This document shows, piece after piece, positions 8,964 through 17,804 of a DNA stretch of 64,000 bases; the first letter of the stretch is position 1, and each line of letters begins with the position of its first letter. The position numbers were made by a program, and so were the translations under genes. Below the pieces are notes generated by a model. It did not search any database and was not told the DNA's origin. It saw nothing but the letters and a program-made list of their open reading frames with translations. Origin of the DNA: an uncultured Akkermansia sp. (GTDB lineage: Bacteria; Verrucomicrobiota; Verrucomicrobiia; Verrucomicrobiales; Akkermansiaceae); NCBI GenBank assembly GCA_905200945.1, contig CAJKMG010000012.1, positions 19,233 through 83,232 of the forward strand, given 5' to 3'.

Positions 8964-9102
8964 CGGCATTTATTGTACGGATGTTTTTCAAAAACGCCAC
9001 ATGAAAGTAATGGCTTTTTCCGTTGTTGCGGTATGGGGCAGCTTTTGCGGCAGGGTGTTCCCCCTTGCCAGATTCCGGGGGGTGGTGTAGCTTGTGGGCG
9101 GT

Positions 9103-10500
9103 ATGAGTGAGGTATCCCTGCAGCATGGAATGACGCGTCAAATGGCCGTCTCCCAGTCCATGCAGACGGGGATGCAGATTCTTCAGGCTTCCGCTTTGGA
9201 ATTGAGGCAGCTTGTCCGCCAGGCGCTGGAAACCAATCCCATGCTTGAGGAATTGCCGGATGCCTCCCCGGAAGCTCTGGAAGACGGTCCGGACGGGGAG
9301 GACAGGAATGAACGGGAGGACGGGTGGAACGAGTTTACGGCGGAAGGGCGCTTTTCTGCGGACGCGGCCGCCCGCCGTGATTTCATGTATGAATCCGTAG
9401 TGGCTCCGGAATCCCTGAAAACCCATTTGATGGATCAGGCGCAGCATTCCGCATTGACGGGCCGCGCCCGGGACGCCCTGTTCCTGCTGATTGATGCTCT
9501 GGACGAACGCGGGTTTCTGACGGAGTCTCCGCAGGAGCTGGAAGAGCAGGGGTGTTTCAGCATGCGGGACATGGAGGAAGCCTTGGCGGCGCTGAGGGAA
9601 ATGGATCCGCCCGGAGTGGGGGCGGCGGATTTGAGGGATTCCCTGTTGATTCAGCTTGAACAGCGCGGTTTGAAGCGTTCGCTTGCTTTCCGTCTGGTCA
9701 AGCGCTGCTGGCGGGAACTGGTGGCGCACAGGTATGAAGAAGCCGCGCGCCTGCTGGACGTGGAACCGGAGGCCGTGGCGGAAGCCCTGGATGTGATTAG
9801 AAGCCTGACTCCTGATCCAGGGGGGGGCTACGCCCCTGGCGGCAACCCTCATCTGCTGCCTGACGTTATTGTGGAAGAGGGTCCTTCCGGCGTGCTGGAG
9901 GTTGCCCTCACTTCCGAGTATCTTCCGCGCCTGTCCATGAATGAACGGTATATGGAGTTGATGGCGGAGGGGAGCGGAAGCCGGGAGCTGAGGCAGTATC
10001 TCCGTAGGGCGTTCCGGGAGGGACAGGAGCTGTTGCGGGCTTTGGACATGAGGCAGGAGACCGTTTTGCGCCTGGCCCGTGTCATCGTGCGGAGGCAGGA
10101 GGATTTTTTCAGGTCCGGCCCGTCTCGTTTGAAGGCCATGGGCATGGAAGAGGTGGCGGAGGAGATGGGGGTTCACGTTTCCACGGTTTCCCGTGCGTGC
10201 CGGGACAAATACCTGTTGTGCAGGTGGGGGATGAAAGAGCTGAGGTCCTTTTTTAGCGCGGGAGTTCCGTCTGAAGGCGGCATTTCCCCGGACGGAGCGG
10301 CCTCTGGAGCCATAGCTTCCGGCGCCGTCCAGGAGCTGATGCGGCGGCTGATTGCGGAGGAAGATTCTTCCAAACCCCTCAGTGACGCCGGTCTGGCGGC
10401 CGCGCTGCGGGAAAAAGGGGTGAACATCGCCCGCAGGACGGTAGCCAAGTACCGGGAGCAGATGAAGATACTGCCCGCTTCCCTGCGCCGGGGAATATGA
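9103..10500 (+). CDS. rpoN: RNA polymerase sigma-54 factor
   Basis: From the ATG at 9103 the protein has 465 residues, the usual length; a GTG at 9094 is the alternative. Region I is the Gln/Leu-rich activator-contact segment (HGMTRQMAVSQSMQTGMQIL). Region II is the acidic linker around residues 55-85, followed by the core-binding domain. The helix-turn-helix EEMGVHVSTVSRACRDKYL is near residue 355. The RpoN box ARRTVAKYRE, which reads the -24 promoter element, is near residue 443. Sigma-54 needs AAA+ enhancer-binding proteins; none is encoded nearby. It is divergent from the SGNH hydrolase gene. Confidence 0.96.
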   Translation: MSEVSLQHGMTRQMAVSQSMQTGMQILQASALELRQLVRQALETNPMLEELPDASPEALEDGPDGEDRNEREDGWNEFTAEGRFSADAAARRDFMYESVVAPESLKTHLMDQAQHSALTGRARDALFLLIDALDERGFLTESPQELEEQGCFSMRDMEEALAALREMDPPGVGAADLRDSLLIQLEQRGLKRSLAFRLVKRCWRELVAHRYEEAARLLDVEPEAVAEALDVIRSLTPDPGGGYAPGGNPHLLPDVIVEEGPSGVLEVALTSEYLPRLSMNERYMELMAEGSGSRELRQYLRRAFREGQELLRALDMRQETVLRLARVIVRRQEDFFRSGPSRLKAMGMEEVAEEMGVHVSTVSRACRDKYLLCRWGMKELRSFFSAGVPSEGGISPDGAASGAIASGAVQELMRRLIAEEDSSKPLSDAGLAAALREKGVNIARRTVAKYREQMKILPASLRRGI

Positions 10501-10649
10501 CAGTTTTTCATATTTTGAATTGCTTGTTAACATTTTACATATCAATATGTTTTATATTTTGTAATTGAGACGCTTTTCTTGTTTCTCTTTCCGGCGGAAG
10601 AGGCGGTTGACTGATGCGGCTTTGGTGATATAGTCCCCGCTTTATCGTG

Positions 10650-11801
10650 ATGCGTACATTTACCTGGCCTATTGCCCTGCTGCTGGCGGGGCTTCTTTTC
10701 CAGACAGTGGCGTTTGCCGTGTTGAATACGGTTGTTCCCCTGTGGATGGAGCAATTTGATGCCGCCACCTGGGAGGCGGGACTGGTGGGGGCGTTCTTTT
10801 TTCTCGGGAATCTGGCCGGTACGCTGCTGGCCGGCGGCGTGATTCGCCGGGCCGGATTCAAAGGAAGTTACCAATATGCATGCCTTTTATGCGCGGTGTC
10901 CACCGTGTTGCTGCCTGTGTTTCCCGGCGTGCCGGCCTGGAGCGGACTCCGGCTGCTGGCGGGGATCAGTTGTGCTCTGGTCTGGGTGGTGGTGGAGAGC
11001 GCCATGCTGAGGGCCGGAACGCTGCAGACCCGCGGCGTTCTGCTGGCTTCCTACATGGTGGTTTATTATCTGGGTACGGTGCTGGGGCAGTTGCTTCTGG
11101 GCTGGTTCCCCAGCGATATGTCCCTGATTGCAACGGAAGTGTGCATTTTATCAGTAGCGGGCATGGTTCCGCTGATGTTTGCGCGTCTGGAATCAGGAAA
11201 TGGGGAGATTTCTTCTTCCTCCCATGTGGAGATTCGGATACTGCTGAGACGCCGCAGCGTATTTCTGGGCATTGTGGGATGTGTGATTTCCGGCGTGGTA
11301 TTGGGTACTATTTATTGCCTGATGCCTCTGTTTTTGAAGCACCAGGGCATGAATCACTCTTCCGTGGGATACTGGATGGCCCTGCTGATTGCCGCTGCCA
11401 TTCTGGGGCAGTGGCCCATGGGACGGCTGGCGGACAGGTACGGCCGCTCATTCGTCATGAAGTGCCAGTCCCTGCTGGTGGCGGCGGCCTGTGCAGGGCT
11501 GATGCTGAAGGGAGGGCTGATGGCCCCCTCCCTGATTGCTCTGGGGCTGGCCGGATTTTCCCTGTACCCTGTTGCCATGGCCTGGGGATGCGAGGAAGCC
11601 TCCCGGGATGAACTGGTGACCATGAACCAGCTTCTGCTGCTGAGTTATTCCGTCGGGACCCTGGCCGGCCCTTCCCTGACTTCGTTCCTGATGCAGAGGT
11701 ATTCCGACAATTGGATGCCTATGGTTATTGCCCTGGTGGCTCTTTCTTTCATGCCCGTGCTGATGCTGGGCGGCCACGGAAGAAGAAAACTATCCCGGTA
11801 A
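10650..11801 (+). CDS. MFS transporter, YcaD-like
   Basis: This encodes 383 residues with about 12 membrane segments. I recognise close resemblance to E. coli YcaD along the whole length: AVLNTVVPLWMEQF at the N-terminus, ALVWVVVESAMLRAGT, SYMVVYYLGTVLGQLLLGW, GQWPMGRLADRYGR in the central loop, and GFSLYPVAMAWGCE. The substrate of this MFS subgroup is unknown. It is transcribed alone, 149 bases after rpoN. A GTG one codon upstream (10647) is an alternative start. Confidence 0.87.
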   Translation: MRTFTWPIALLLAGLLFQTVAFAVLNTVVPLWMEQFDAATWEAGLVGAFFFLGNLAGTLLAGGVIRRAGFKGSYQYACLLCAVSTVLLPVFPGVPAWSGLRLLAGISCALVWVVVESAMLRAGTLQTRGVLLASYMVVYYLGTVLGQLLLGWFPSDMSLIATEVCILSVAGMVPLMFARLESGNGEISSSSHVEIRILLRRRSVFLGIVGCVISGVVLGTIYCLMPLFLKHQGMNHSSVGYWMALLIAAAILGQWPMGRLADRYGRSFVMKCQSLLVAAACAGLMLKGGLMAPSLIALGLAGFSLYPVAMAWGCEEASRDELVTMNQLLLLSYSVGTLAGPSLTSFLMQRYSDNWMPMVIALVALSFMPVLMLGGHGRRKLSR

Positions 11802-11819
11802 CGGGGAGGGCCGGAAACG

Positions 11820-12779
11820 TCAGGATGCTTTTTCGTCCCGGCCGGCATTTTTTGCCGGTTCGGGCGCGTCGTTGTCCGCTACCTGGTGGATCATATCCGT
11901 CAGTGCCTGCACATATTCTTCCGTACGGGCGTCCGTAACGGGATACCTGCACCGGCAGGAGACCGTGGGAATGCCCAGGGCCGCGTAATGGCGGTCGTTG
12001 CCTGTGAGAGCGGAGGGTTCCCGTTGTAAGGTAGTGGGCGCCTGTTCCCAGGATTTGGCGAAGGGGGCGGCGCACTGGCCTGCGAATTTCCTGCCGTGGG
12101 AGGTAGTCATGAACAGAACGTCTTCCCGGGTGGATTCCGGCCCCGTCTGTTTTCGTTCCCCGCCGGTATCCGGCTTCTGGGGTTCCAGATTGATCATGCC
12201 CAGGATATTGGTTGCCCCGATGCTGCCGCTCAGGGAGCCGGCATGCACGCAGGCTCCGGATGAGATGGATTTCCCCGCGGGTTCCGCTCCATTCGCGTAC
12301 GCGACAAAATAGATATTGTGATTGGTGGGAATGTCCTTCAGGCCTCGCGCCGTCTCCAGCAGCAGAGCCGTTCCGCTGCCGTTGTTGCGCCGTCCGCTGG
12401 AATCGTAGTTGGCTCCCACGACGATGCTCTGGTTGTTGGAATACAGGCCGGGTTTGTAAACCAGGATGTTGTAAATGGCTGCTCCTTTTTCCGCGTTTCC
12501 CCCGGATATGGGCTGCATGGTGACGGCGTACCCCATGTCCGAAAAGTTCTCTGCAATATATTTGGCGGCGGCTTCCATGGATTTGGGCTGGCTGGCGTTT
12601 CTGGGCCCGATATCTTTTTGCAGAACCTCCGTGTGTTTTTCCATGCGTGCGCCCAGGGTCCGCGGCGTTTCCGGTCCTCCGGAGGAGACCATGGAAAGCA
12701 ACGCGCAGGAGGAAAGACCGGTGGACAGCAGCAGGAATCCGGAGGACAGAACGGCGTAGGGATACATGCGGGGCGTCAT
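11820..12779 (-). CDS. M28-like lipoprotein with degenerate metal-binding site
   Basis: I prefer the ATG at 12779 (MTPRMYPYAVL). It lies four bases after the stop codon of the upstream EboE-like gene, which suggests translational coupling. The product is a 319-residue lipoprotein with lipobox LSSC (Cys25). The fold is that of M28 aminopeptidases (IVVGANYDS, NNGSGTALLLETAR). However, the first metal ligand His is Asn124, the bridging Asp appears to be Asn133, and the late SDH-type motif reads NDRH. It is therefore probably catalytically inactive and may bind a ligand or partner at the membrane. An alternative is an unusual metal site. Confidence 0.72.
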   Translation of the reverse strand: MTPRMYPYAVLSSGFLLLSTGLSSCALLSMVSSGGPETPRTLGARMEKHTEVLQKDIGPRNASQPKSMEAAAKYIAENFSDMGYAVTMQPISGGNAEKGAAIYNILVYKPGLYSNNQSIVVGANYDSSGRRNNGSGTALLLETARGLKDIPTNHNIYFVAYANGAEPAGKSISSGACVHAGSLSGSIGATNILGMINLEPQKPDTGGERKQTGPESTREDVLFMTTSHGRKFAGQCAAPFAKSWEQAPTTLQREPSALTGNDRHYAALGIPTVSCRCRYPVTDARTEEYVQALTDMIHQVADNDAPEPAKNAGRDEKAS

Positions 12780-12783
12780 GGCT

Positions 12784-13926
12784 TTACAGAGTTTCAATGT
12801 AATGCAGTTCACGGGCGATCTGGACTGCCAGGGGGATTTTCATGTGGTCCGGCAGGACGCTCCAGGTATAGGTTTCCACTTCCAGATGCGGCTGCGGGCC
12901 TTTGCGGGATCGGAGGAAATTGCGTGTTTTCAGGACGAATTCTTCCGTACCTTTCAAGGGTGGTTCCGGTGAAGCGTACAGGGGAATGTGGTAATGGATG
13001 CGCCATTGGGAATCCCGCATTTCCTCCGCATAGTCCCGTCCATAGGCCAGGGCATTGGGCAGATCCGGGAAAAGCATGACGCCTTCCCGAAGAAGGATGC
13101 TGGTCTGATGGAAATAAACGCCGTCATCAAACTGCTGGAGGCGTTCCAGATCTTCTTTTCCGCATATGCAGCATTCCAGGGCGTTGGAGAATTGCACCTT
13201 ACAGAGGGCGATGTTGTTTTCCTCCCAGGCGGAGAGGGTGGCTTCCGGCTCTTCCCGGAGAATGGCGAAATGGCAGGTATCGTATGTCAGCCCCAGGTGG
13301 CGTTCGATGAGTTCGGGGCGGCGGGAATGGTTGCGAAGGCCGTTGAAAAAACGGATGGCTCCATCCGTATCGTGAAAATGGCCGAATGGCTCCGGTTCCA
13401 GCCCCAGCTGCATCAGTCGGCCGGTCTGCCTGCCCAGCACATCCAGGAAGCCGCTCATGGCGTCCAGCCGGGAAAAGATGCGTTCTTCATCCGCATGAAA
13501 CCAGCTGTGTGAGGCAGGGAGCGTGCTGACGGTCAGCCTGTCAGCCTGTTCGTCTCCAATGAGTGCCAGAATGCGGAACAGGTTGCAGGTGTATTCAAAA
13601 CGTTCCGGCGTAGTCCAGTCCGGCTGGAAAACGCGTTCTTTCACGCGCTGCCCGTGGAAATGACCGTAAGGGAAACCGTTGAGGGTTTCCACGCGCGCGC
13701 CCTGGTCTTCCAGCCATGATTTCAGGGTTTCCGCGGCGTGCGGCGTTTCCAGAAGTTCTGCCGCCGCCCTGGCGGACAGGCGCAGGCCGATGCCCAGGGG
13801 GAGATTCTTCAGAGGGGAGTCCATCGCCGCGAGTTCCTGCCTGATGCGGGGAACGCAGGTGAAAAGGGCTTCCCTGGTTTCCGCCCAGGATTCGGCGGGA
13901 TGAATATTGGTGCAGTAGGAAAGCAT
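12784..13926 (-). CDS. EboE-like TIM-barrel protein (xylose isomerase-like fold)
   Basis: This encodes 380 residues opening with LSYCTNIHPAESWAE, the start I associate with the EboE family. Further motifs are GLRLSARAAAEL, TLNGFPYGHFHG, LGLEPEPFGHFHD and LGLTYDTCHF, typical of a sugar-phosphate isomerase/epimerase TIM barrel with acidic and His metal ligands. In other bacteria eboE sits in an eboABCDEF cluster that moves a metabolite to the periplasm. No other ebo gene is seen here, and the partner is instead the M28-like lipoprotein. The molecular activity is not established. Confidence 0.75.
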   Translation of the reverse strand: MLSYCTNIHPAESWAETREALFTCVPRIRQELAAMDSPLKNLPLGIGLRLSARAAAELLETPHAAETLKSWLEDQGARVETLNGFPYGHFHGQRVKERVFQPDWTTPERFEYTCNLFRILALIGDEQADRLTVSTLPASHSWFHADEERIFSRLDAMSGFLDVLGRQTGRLMQLGLEPEPFGHFHDTDGAIRFFNGLRNHSRRPELIERHLGLTYDTCHFAILREEPEATLSAWEENNIALCKVQFSNALECCICGKEDLERLQQFDDGVYFHQTSILLREGVMLFPDLPNALAYGRDYAEEMRDSQWRIHYHIPLYASPEPPLKGTEEFVLKTRNFLRSRKGPQPHLEVETYTWSVLPDHMKIPLAVQIARELHYIETL

Positions 13927-14111
13927 GGAGGCGTGTGCGATGTAAAGGGAACGGCGGTTCGCTGCGGGATGTTTCCCACGTTTATATACGGCTCAGCGGA
14001 GAAAGAAAATTTCACGGAATTCCGCTTTTTGGCGCCATACGGGGGCTTTCCGGACAAGTGAAACGCGTGCAGCGTCTTTCAACTTCCGGAATAGGATGTC
14101 GTTGACGCAAT

Positions 14112-14148
14112 AAAAAACAGGCCGCTTGCAAGCTGGGCCTGTTTTTTT
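14112..14148 (-). terminator. Terminator downstream of the GH109 gene
   Basis: AAAAAACAGGCC at 14112-14123 pairs with GGCCTGTTTTTTT at 14136-14148. On the minus strand the hairpin ends in a T-run, about 80 bases after the GH109 stop. The plus-strand T-run also makes it usable in the other direction. Confidence 0.85.
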
Positions 14149-14226
14149 GCAAAGAGGGCATTGGCCCCGGCCCGGAAGCCCGCCGTGGAGGCGGAAAAGC
14201 TCCGGGCCGGGGAAAGTCGCCGGTTG

Positions 14227-15672
14227 TTACTGGACGATGCCCAGCGGAGCGGTCGTTTTCCAGTCTCCGCGGGTGAAGTCCGGGAACACCTGGGGCATGC
14301 CGCCCTGGGCCACGGAGTATTCGGAAAGCTCGGAGACGGAGGACCAGAAGGCTCCTTCATAAACGTTCTGGTCCATCGGTTCGCCATTGCGGAGGCATTC
14401 GATGATGCGGAAGAGCATCACGAAGTCCATGCCGCCGTGACCGCCCATCTTCAGGGCCAGCGGCCCGATTCTCTTCCAGAGCGGGTGGTCGTACTTTTCA
14501 AAAATGGGGGCCAGTTTTTCTTTGCCTTCAATCCATTCATGATAATTTCCGTTGCCCAGCTTTTCCCCGGCTACGCGGGTCGGGAAGCCGGCCAGGGTGC
14601 CCAGGGTGCCCTGGATAAGGTTCAGGCGGGAGTAGGGGCGCGGACTTGTTTCATCCCATTCCACCAGGACGGTGCGCCCCATGGTGGTCTTGATGATGGA
14701 AGTATTCATATCGCCGCAGGCAAAGTCCAGCTTATTCCATTTGTGGTCCTCCGGGAAGTTTTTCCTGGCGTACGCGGCGCGGCCCAGGGCCGGGCTGGAG
14801 AAGGAGACGAGCCTGCCGAAGCAGTCGTCCTTGCGGGCCAGATTCATATACTGGGCAATGGGGCCGAGGCCGTGCGTGGGATACACGTTGCCGTTGCGCT
14901 TGGCGTAGTGATAGGTTCTCCAGGAACCGGTGCCGCGTTCCACCTGCTTCATCTGTCCGCGCAGTTCATGGATGTAGGCGGCTTCTCCGTACAGCAGGTC
15001 GCCAATGACGCCCTGGCGCACCATGTTCAAGTACATGAGTTCCTCACGTCCGTAGTTGACGTTTTCCATCATCATGCAGTGCTTCCTGGTTTCTTCGGAG
15101 GTATCCACGATTTCCCAGAGTTCCTTGATGGAGACGGCCATAGGCACTTCCACAAAGGCGTGGGCGCCCATCTTCATCACGTCGCAGGTAACACGGCAGT
15201 GCCATTCCCAGCTGGGGCAGACGATGACGGCGTCCGGCTTGACTTCCTTCATCATGCGCTTGTAGTCTTCCGGCCCTTTCGTGAAAATGGGGGGGCGCTT
15301 GCCCGTCTTCTTTTCCACGACGTCCGCACTGCGCTTGGCCCAGTCTTCATACAGGTCGCAAATGCCGACAATTTCCGCACCTTCTATAACGGCCATCTGG
15401 CCCACGTGCATGGAACCGCGTTCACCCACGCCAACAAAGGCCACACGCACCTTGTCCAGCTTGGGAGCCCTGAAGCCGCCCATATAGATGGCGCCGGGCT
15501 TGCGCGGGGGCCACGTGGTCATGGGACCGATGTTGTTCGGGTCCGGAATGGTGATTTTCTTGGGAGCCAGGGGAGCTACTTCCTGGGCGTTGGCAAAGGA
15601 ACCGGCAGCCAGGGCACCGGTAGCCAGTCCCAGGGTTTGGAGGAAACGACGGCGTGATGATGAATGATCCAT
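14227..15672 (-). CDS. Tat-exported Gfo/Idh/MocA-type glycosidase, family GH109 (alpha-N-acetylgalactosaminidase)
   Basis: This encodes 481 residues with a twin-arginine signal (SSRRRFLQTLG, residues 5-15), as in known GH109 enzymes that bind NAD in the cytoplasm and are exported folded. The NAD-binding segment VAFVGVGERGSMHVGQMA begins near residue 76. VEVPMAVS replaces the EKP motif of ordinary oxidoreductases. YPTHGLGPIAQYMN and GGHGGMDFVML are GH109 hallmarks carrying His residues of the active site. The family removes terminal alpha-GalNAc, for example from blood-group A antigen or mucin. The gene is monocistronic with its own terminator. Assignment to GH109 rather than a generic oxidoreductase is by remembered motif similarity. 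Confidence 0.88.
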   Translation of the reverse strand: MDHSSSRRRFLQTLGLATGALAAGSFANAQEVAPLAPKKITIPDPNNIGPMTTWPPRKPGAIYMGGFRAPKLDKVRVAFVGVGERGSMHVGQMAVIEGAEIVGICDLYEDWAKRSADVVEKKTGKRPPIFTKGPEDYKRMMKEVKPDAVIVCPSWEWHCRVTCDVMKMGAHAFVEVPMAVSIKELWEIVDTSEETRKHCMMMENVNYGREELMYLNMVRQGVIGDLLYGEAAYIHELRGQMKQVERGTGSWRTYHYAKRNGNVYPTHGLGPIAQYMNLARKDDCFGRLVSFSSPALGRAAYARKNFPEDHKWNKLDFACGDMNTSIIKTTMGRTVLVEWDETSPRPYSRLNLIQGTLGTLAGFPTRVAGEKLGNGNYHEWIEGKEKLAPIFEKYDHPLWKRIGPLALKMGGHGGMDFVMLFRIIECLRNGEPMDQNVYEGAFWSSVSELSEYSVAQGGMPQVFPDFTRGDWKTTAPLGIVQ

Positions 15673-15845
15673 GGATGGTAATTATATATATGAAGGATTT
15701 GCATCCCTAGTTTGCCATAGATACTGTGGCTTGAGAAGCTTTCTTTCACAGACGGTGAAAAAAATGCATTTCGCCGTAAAAACGGAACATCCCTGATTCC
15801 GGGAGGGAATCAGGAGGAAAAGCCGCCGCCTTTGAAAATTCCGGA

Positions 15846-15890
15846 CAAAAAAAGCCCCCATCCTGCCGCGGTGCGGGAAGGACGGGGGCT
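15846..15890 (-). terminator. Minus-strand terminator with a 17-bp imperfect stem
   Basis: AGCCCCCATCCTGCCGC at 15853-15869 pairs with GCGGGAAGGACGGGGGCT at 15873-15890. On the minus strand it is followed by seven T (15846-15852). It would end the transcript of the secreted protein gene at 16169-16777, leaving a roughly 280-base 3' untranslated region. Confidence 0.85.
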
Positions 15891-16168
15891 GTAAGGGCAT
15901 CATCCGGTTGTGCCGATGTTGCATGCCGTTGCTTGGGAAATAAAGCTGGGGAGCGAGAGTATCGCCGCTCCGCGTTCCGAAGGATCGGCCCTGCATCGGA
16001 GGACATCCGGAGGGTGTTGTTTGTTGCCGCCGGCGCTGGCTGCCGTTTCCGTTCCCGGCGACGGGGAAGATCATTCCGTTTCCCGCGGCTTCTATCCAGG
16101 GGGCCCTGGCAGGGGCCCGCATGCCGTGGAATCGGGATCATCTTCCCGGTCATCCGTAGATGGTCCGG
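15891..16168. other. Gene-free stretch, probable long 3' untranslated region
   Basis: This lies between the stop of the secreted unknown (16169) and the terminator at 15846-15890. It contains GC-rich self-complementary segments (around 16085-16140) but no frame I can support. The upstream side of GH109 (15673-15845) likewise shows no gene and presumably carries the GH109 promoter. Confidence 0.4.
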
Positions 16169-16777
16169 TTATTGCGCCATGCCGGCGGCGGGAAGTTTTG
16201 GATCAGCAAGCCTGGCATAGGCGTCATTCAGAGCCTTGCCCAGCCTGGGGCGGAAAGCGGTGGCGGCGGGAAGCTGGGCGCCTTCCATGCCGCAGGAGCG
16301 GAGGATGTCCGGGATGGACGGGGCCAGCGCATGCTTCATGATGCTCATGCAGTCTTCCAGGTCCACTCCGTATTTTTCCTCCATCAGGTTTTCGATGCGG
16401 TCCGCCATCTTCCTCATCCTCTCAATCTGTTTTTTGGACAGGACCGGCTGGATGATCTCGTTCGGGTCGGGGACGTAGCTGATCAGCATCCCAATGGCCC
16501 GTTTCAGATCCTCCGGCAATTCCGTTACATTGCCGCTGTTGAGAACCTGGGCCAGAACCTGATAACTGCTGGTAGCGTTTTCGTCATAATCATGAATGCC
16601 CGAGGCCAGCGCCACGCCTGCGATGCTCTGCACGTAGCGGGCTACTTCCGGGGAATAGTTTCCTTCCACGAAGGTGGAGGGAACGTCATCCGCGTAAGCC
16701 TGCATGGCGGCCTGGCAGGCGAGGGAACCGACGGTGCCCACGCACAGTGTCTTGATGATGAACGAGGTTATTTTCAT
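16169..16777 (-). CDS. Secreted hypothetical protein
   Basis: The ATG at 16777 is preceded by a CCGGAGT ribosome-binding site about 8 bases upstream, and begins a clear signal peptide (MKITSFIIKTLCVGTVGSLA, cleavage near residues 24-28). The mature part (about 175 residues) is helical with charged stretches such as LSKKQIERMRKMADRIENLM. I recognise no domain. A longer frame extends upstream but would bury the signal peptide. Location is likely periplasm; function unknown. Confidence 0.7.
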   Translation of the reverse strand: MKITSFIIKTLCVGTVGSLACQAAMQAYADDVPSTFVEGNYSPEVARYVQSIAGVALASGIHDYDENATSSYQVLAQVLNSGNVTELPEDLKRAIGMLISYVPDPNEIIQPVLSKKQIERMRKMADRIENLMEEKYGVDLEDCMSIMKHALAPSIPDILRSCGMEGAQLPAATAFRPRLGKALNDAYARLADPKLPAAGMAQ

Positions 16778-16863
16778 GATTGAAACTCCGGTTGAAGCTT
16801 CCCGGCTGGAACGGTCCGGCGAACCGTTTGTAGCAATTGAGACCGGGCAGCCCCCGATTCCGT

Positions 16864-17231
16864 TCAAAAGTTTTTTTGAATGATTAAAATCATGGTTCCG
16901 TACGGCTGCCGTGCCTTCCGGGGGGAGTTGCGTCTTCCGTATCCTTTCCGCGGTTCCCTGCGGGATGAGAAATGTTTTTCCTGCATGGAGTGGCTCCTTT
17001 TCCTGCATGCGCCTGGAACCGTATGCAATTCATCCGGAACGGAAGCGCTGGAAGCGTGTACGGAGATGGGGCGTCCCAACAGCTTGTGCCCATTCATGGT
17101 TTTTCCGATTTCTTCCGCAGCAACAGGGGGATGCAGGCGGCCTGGATGGGAGTGGGGGTGTACTCCAGGTTCTCCAGTTGGCGGAGAATGGGAGCCGACA
17201 AGCCAAGCTCCCTGAATGTAGTCGATACCAT
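16864..17231 (-). pseudogene. Remnant joining the start of a DEAD-box helicase to the end of an RRM RNA-binding protein
   Basis: From an ATG at 17231 the minus strand encodes MVSTTFRELGLSAPILRQLE and then PTPIQAACIPLLL, which is the Q motif and first helix of a DEAD-box RNA helicase. The frame stops at 17094, before motif I. Overlapping it, the next frame reads AAEEIGKTMNGHKLLGRPI, like the last helix and strand of an RRM domain. It continues into a basic Arg/Gly tail and stops at 16864. The likeliest history is a deletion that fused two neighbouring RNA-binding genes and left both non-functional. Neither part is complete. Confidence 0.6.
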
Positions 17232-17584
17232 GTCTGTGGGTGTGTCTGTGAATGCGCCCCGGCTGCAATGAACTGACGGAATCACGGCAATAACGGAACA
17301 AAAAAGCCCGCAGAAGCGATACTGAAAAGGTCAAGACGGGGACGCCCGTGTTCCGCCAACCGCAAATGACTATCAACAATCAACAACCAAACACCATTCG
17401 GCGGGAACGGCTTTATCAGAACACGACGAAGAGCATCTGTCAAGAAAAATAAAAACGCCTGCTCTGTCATGGCTCCATATTCCGGCACGCGGCTGGATCC
17501 TGGAAGCGCCTTTCCTCTGCTTTAGAAACAGTTGTTGTCATAATTTTTTATAAAAACTGAGTATAAATGAATTATTGGATGAAG
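17232..17584. other. Gene-free stretch, possible leader of the decayed helicase
   Basis: On the minus strand this region lies directly upstream of the helicase remnant. It holds AT-rich and repeated TTGTTGATTGTTGATAG-like sequence (about 17366-17384), then a short GC hairpin. This resembles a long untranslated leader of a cold-shock-type gene, but that is inference. The part from 17500 on is AT-rich. I see no intact gene. Confidence 0.4.
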
Positions 17585-17767
17585 CGGATAAGGAATCCGC
17601 CGTCAATCCTAAATTCTGCGTATGAATGGCCTGATTCATTTTTGGTGAACAATTTAGGGGAGTGCCCAAGAAGTTCTGTTCCTATTCCAATTCAGGTTTC
17701 ATCTGCATCAGGGATGCAGGCTGCCATATTAGAGGCAACATATTCCAATCAGCGGATTCCTTATCCG
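17585..17767. repeat. Inverted-repeat pair bounding a possible invertible segment (cassette A)
   Basis: CGGATAAGGAATCCGC at 17585-17600 is repeated exactly as its reverse complement at 17752-17767, enclosing 151 bases. Each copy is a small palindrome (CGGAT/ATCCG arms) around a five-base asymmetric centre, AAGGA on the left and TCCTT on the right. The right copy lies 37 bases before the start of the secreted SHD1 gene. This is the geometry of site-specific recombinase sites that invert the DNA between them. No convincing promoter could be read inside on either strand. A pair of operators is the alternative. Confidence 0.65.
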
Positions 17768-17804
17768 TATACTTATTCATTAAATAAACCATGTTAAATG
17801 AGTT

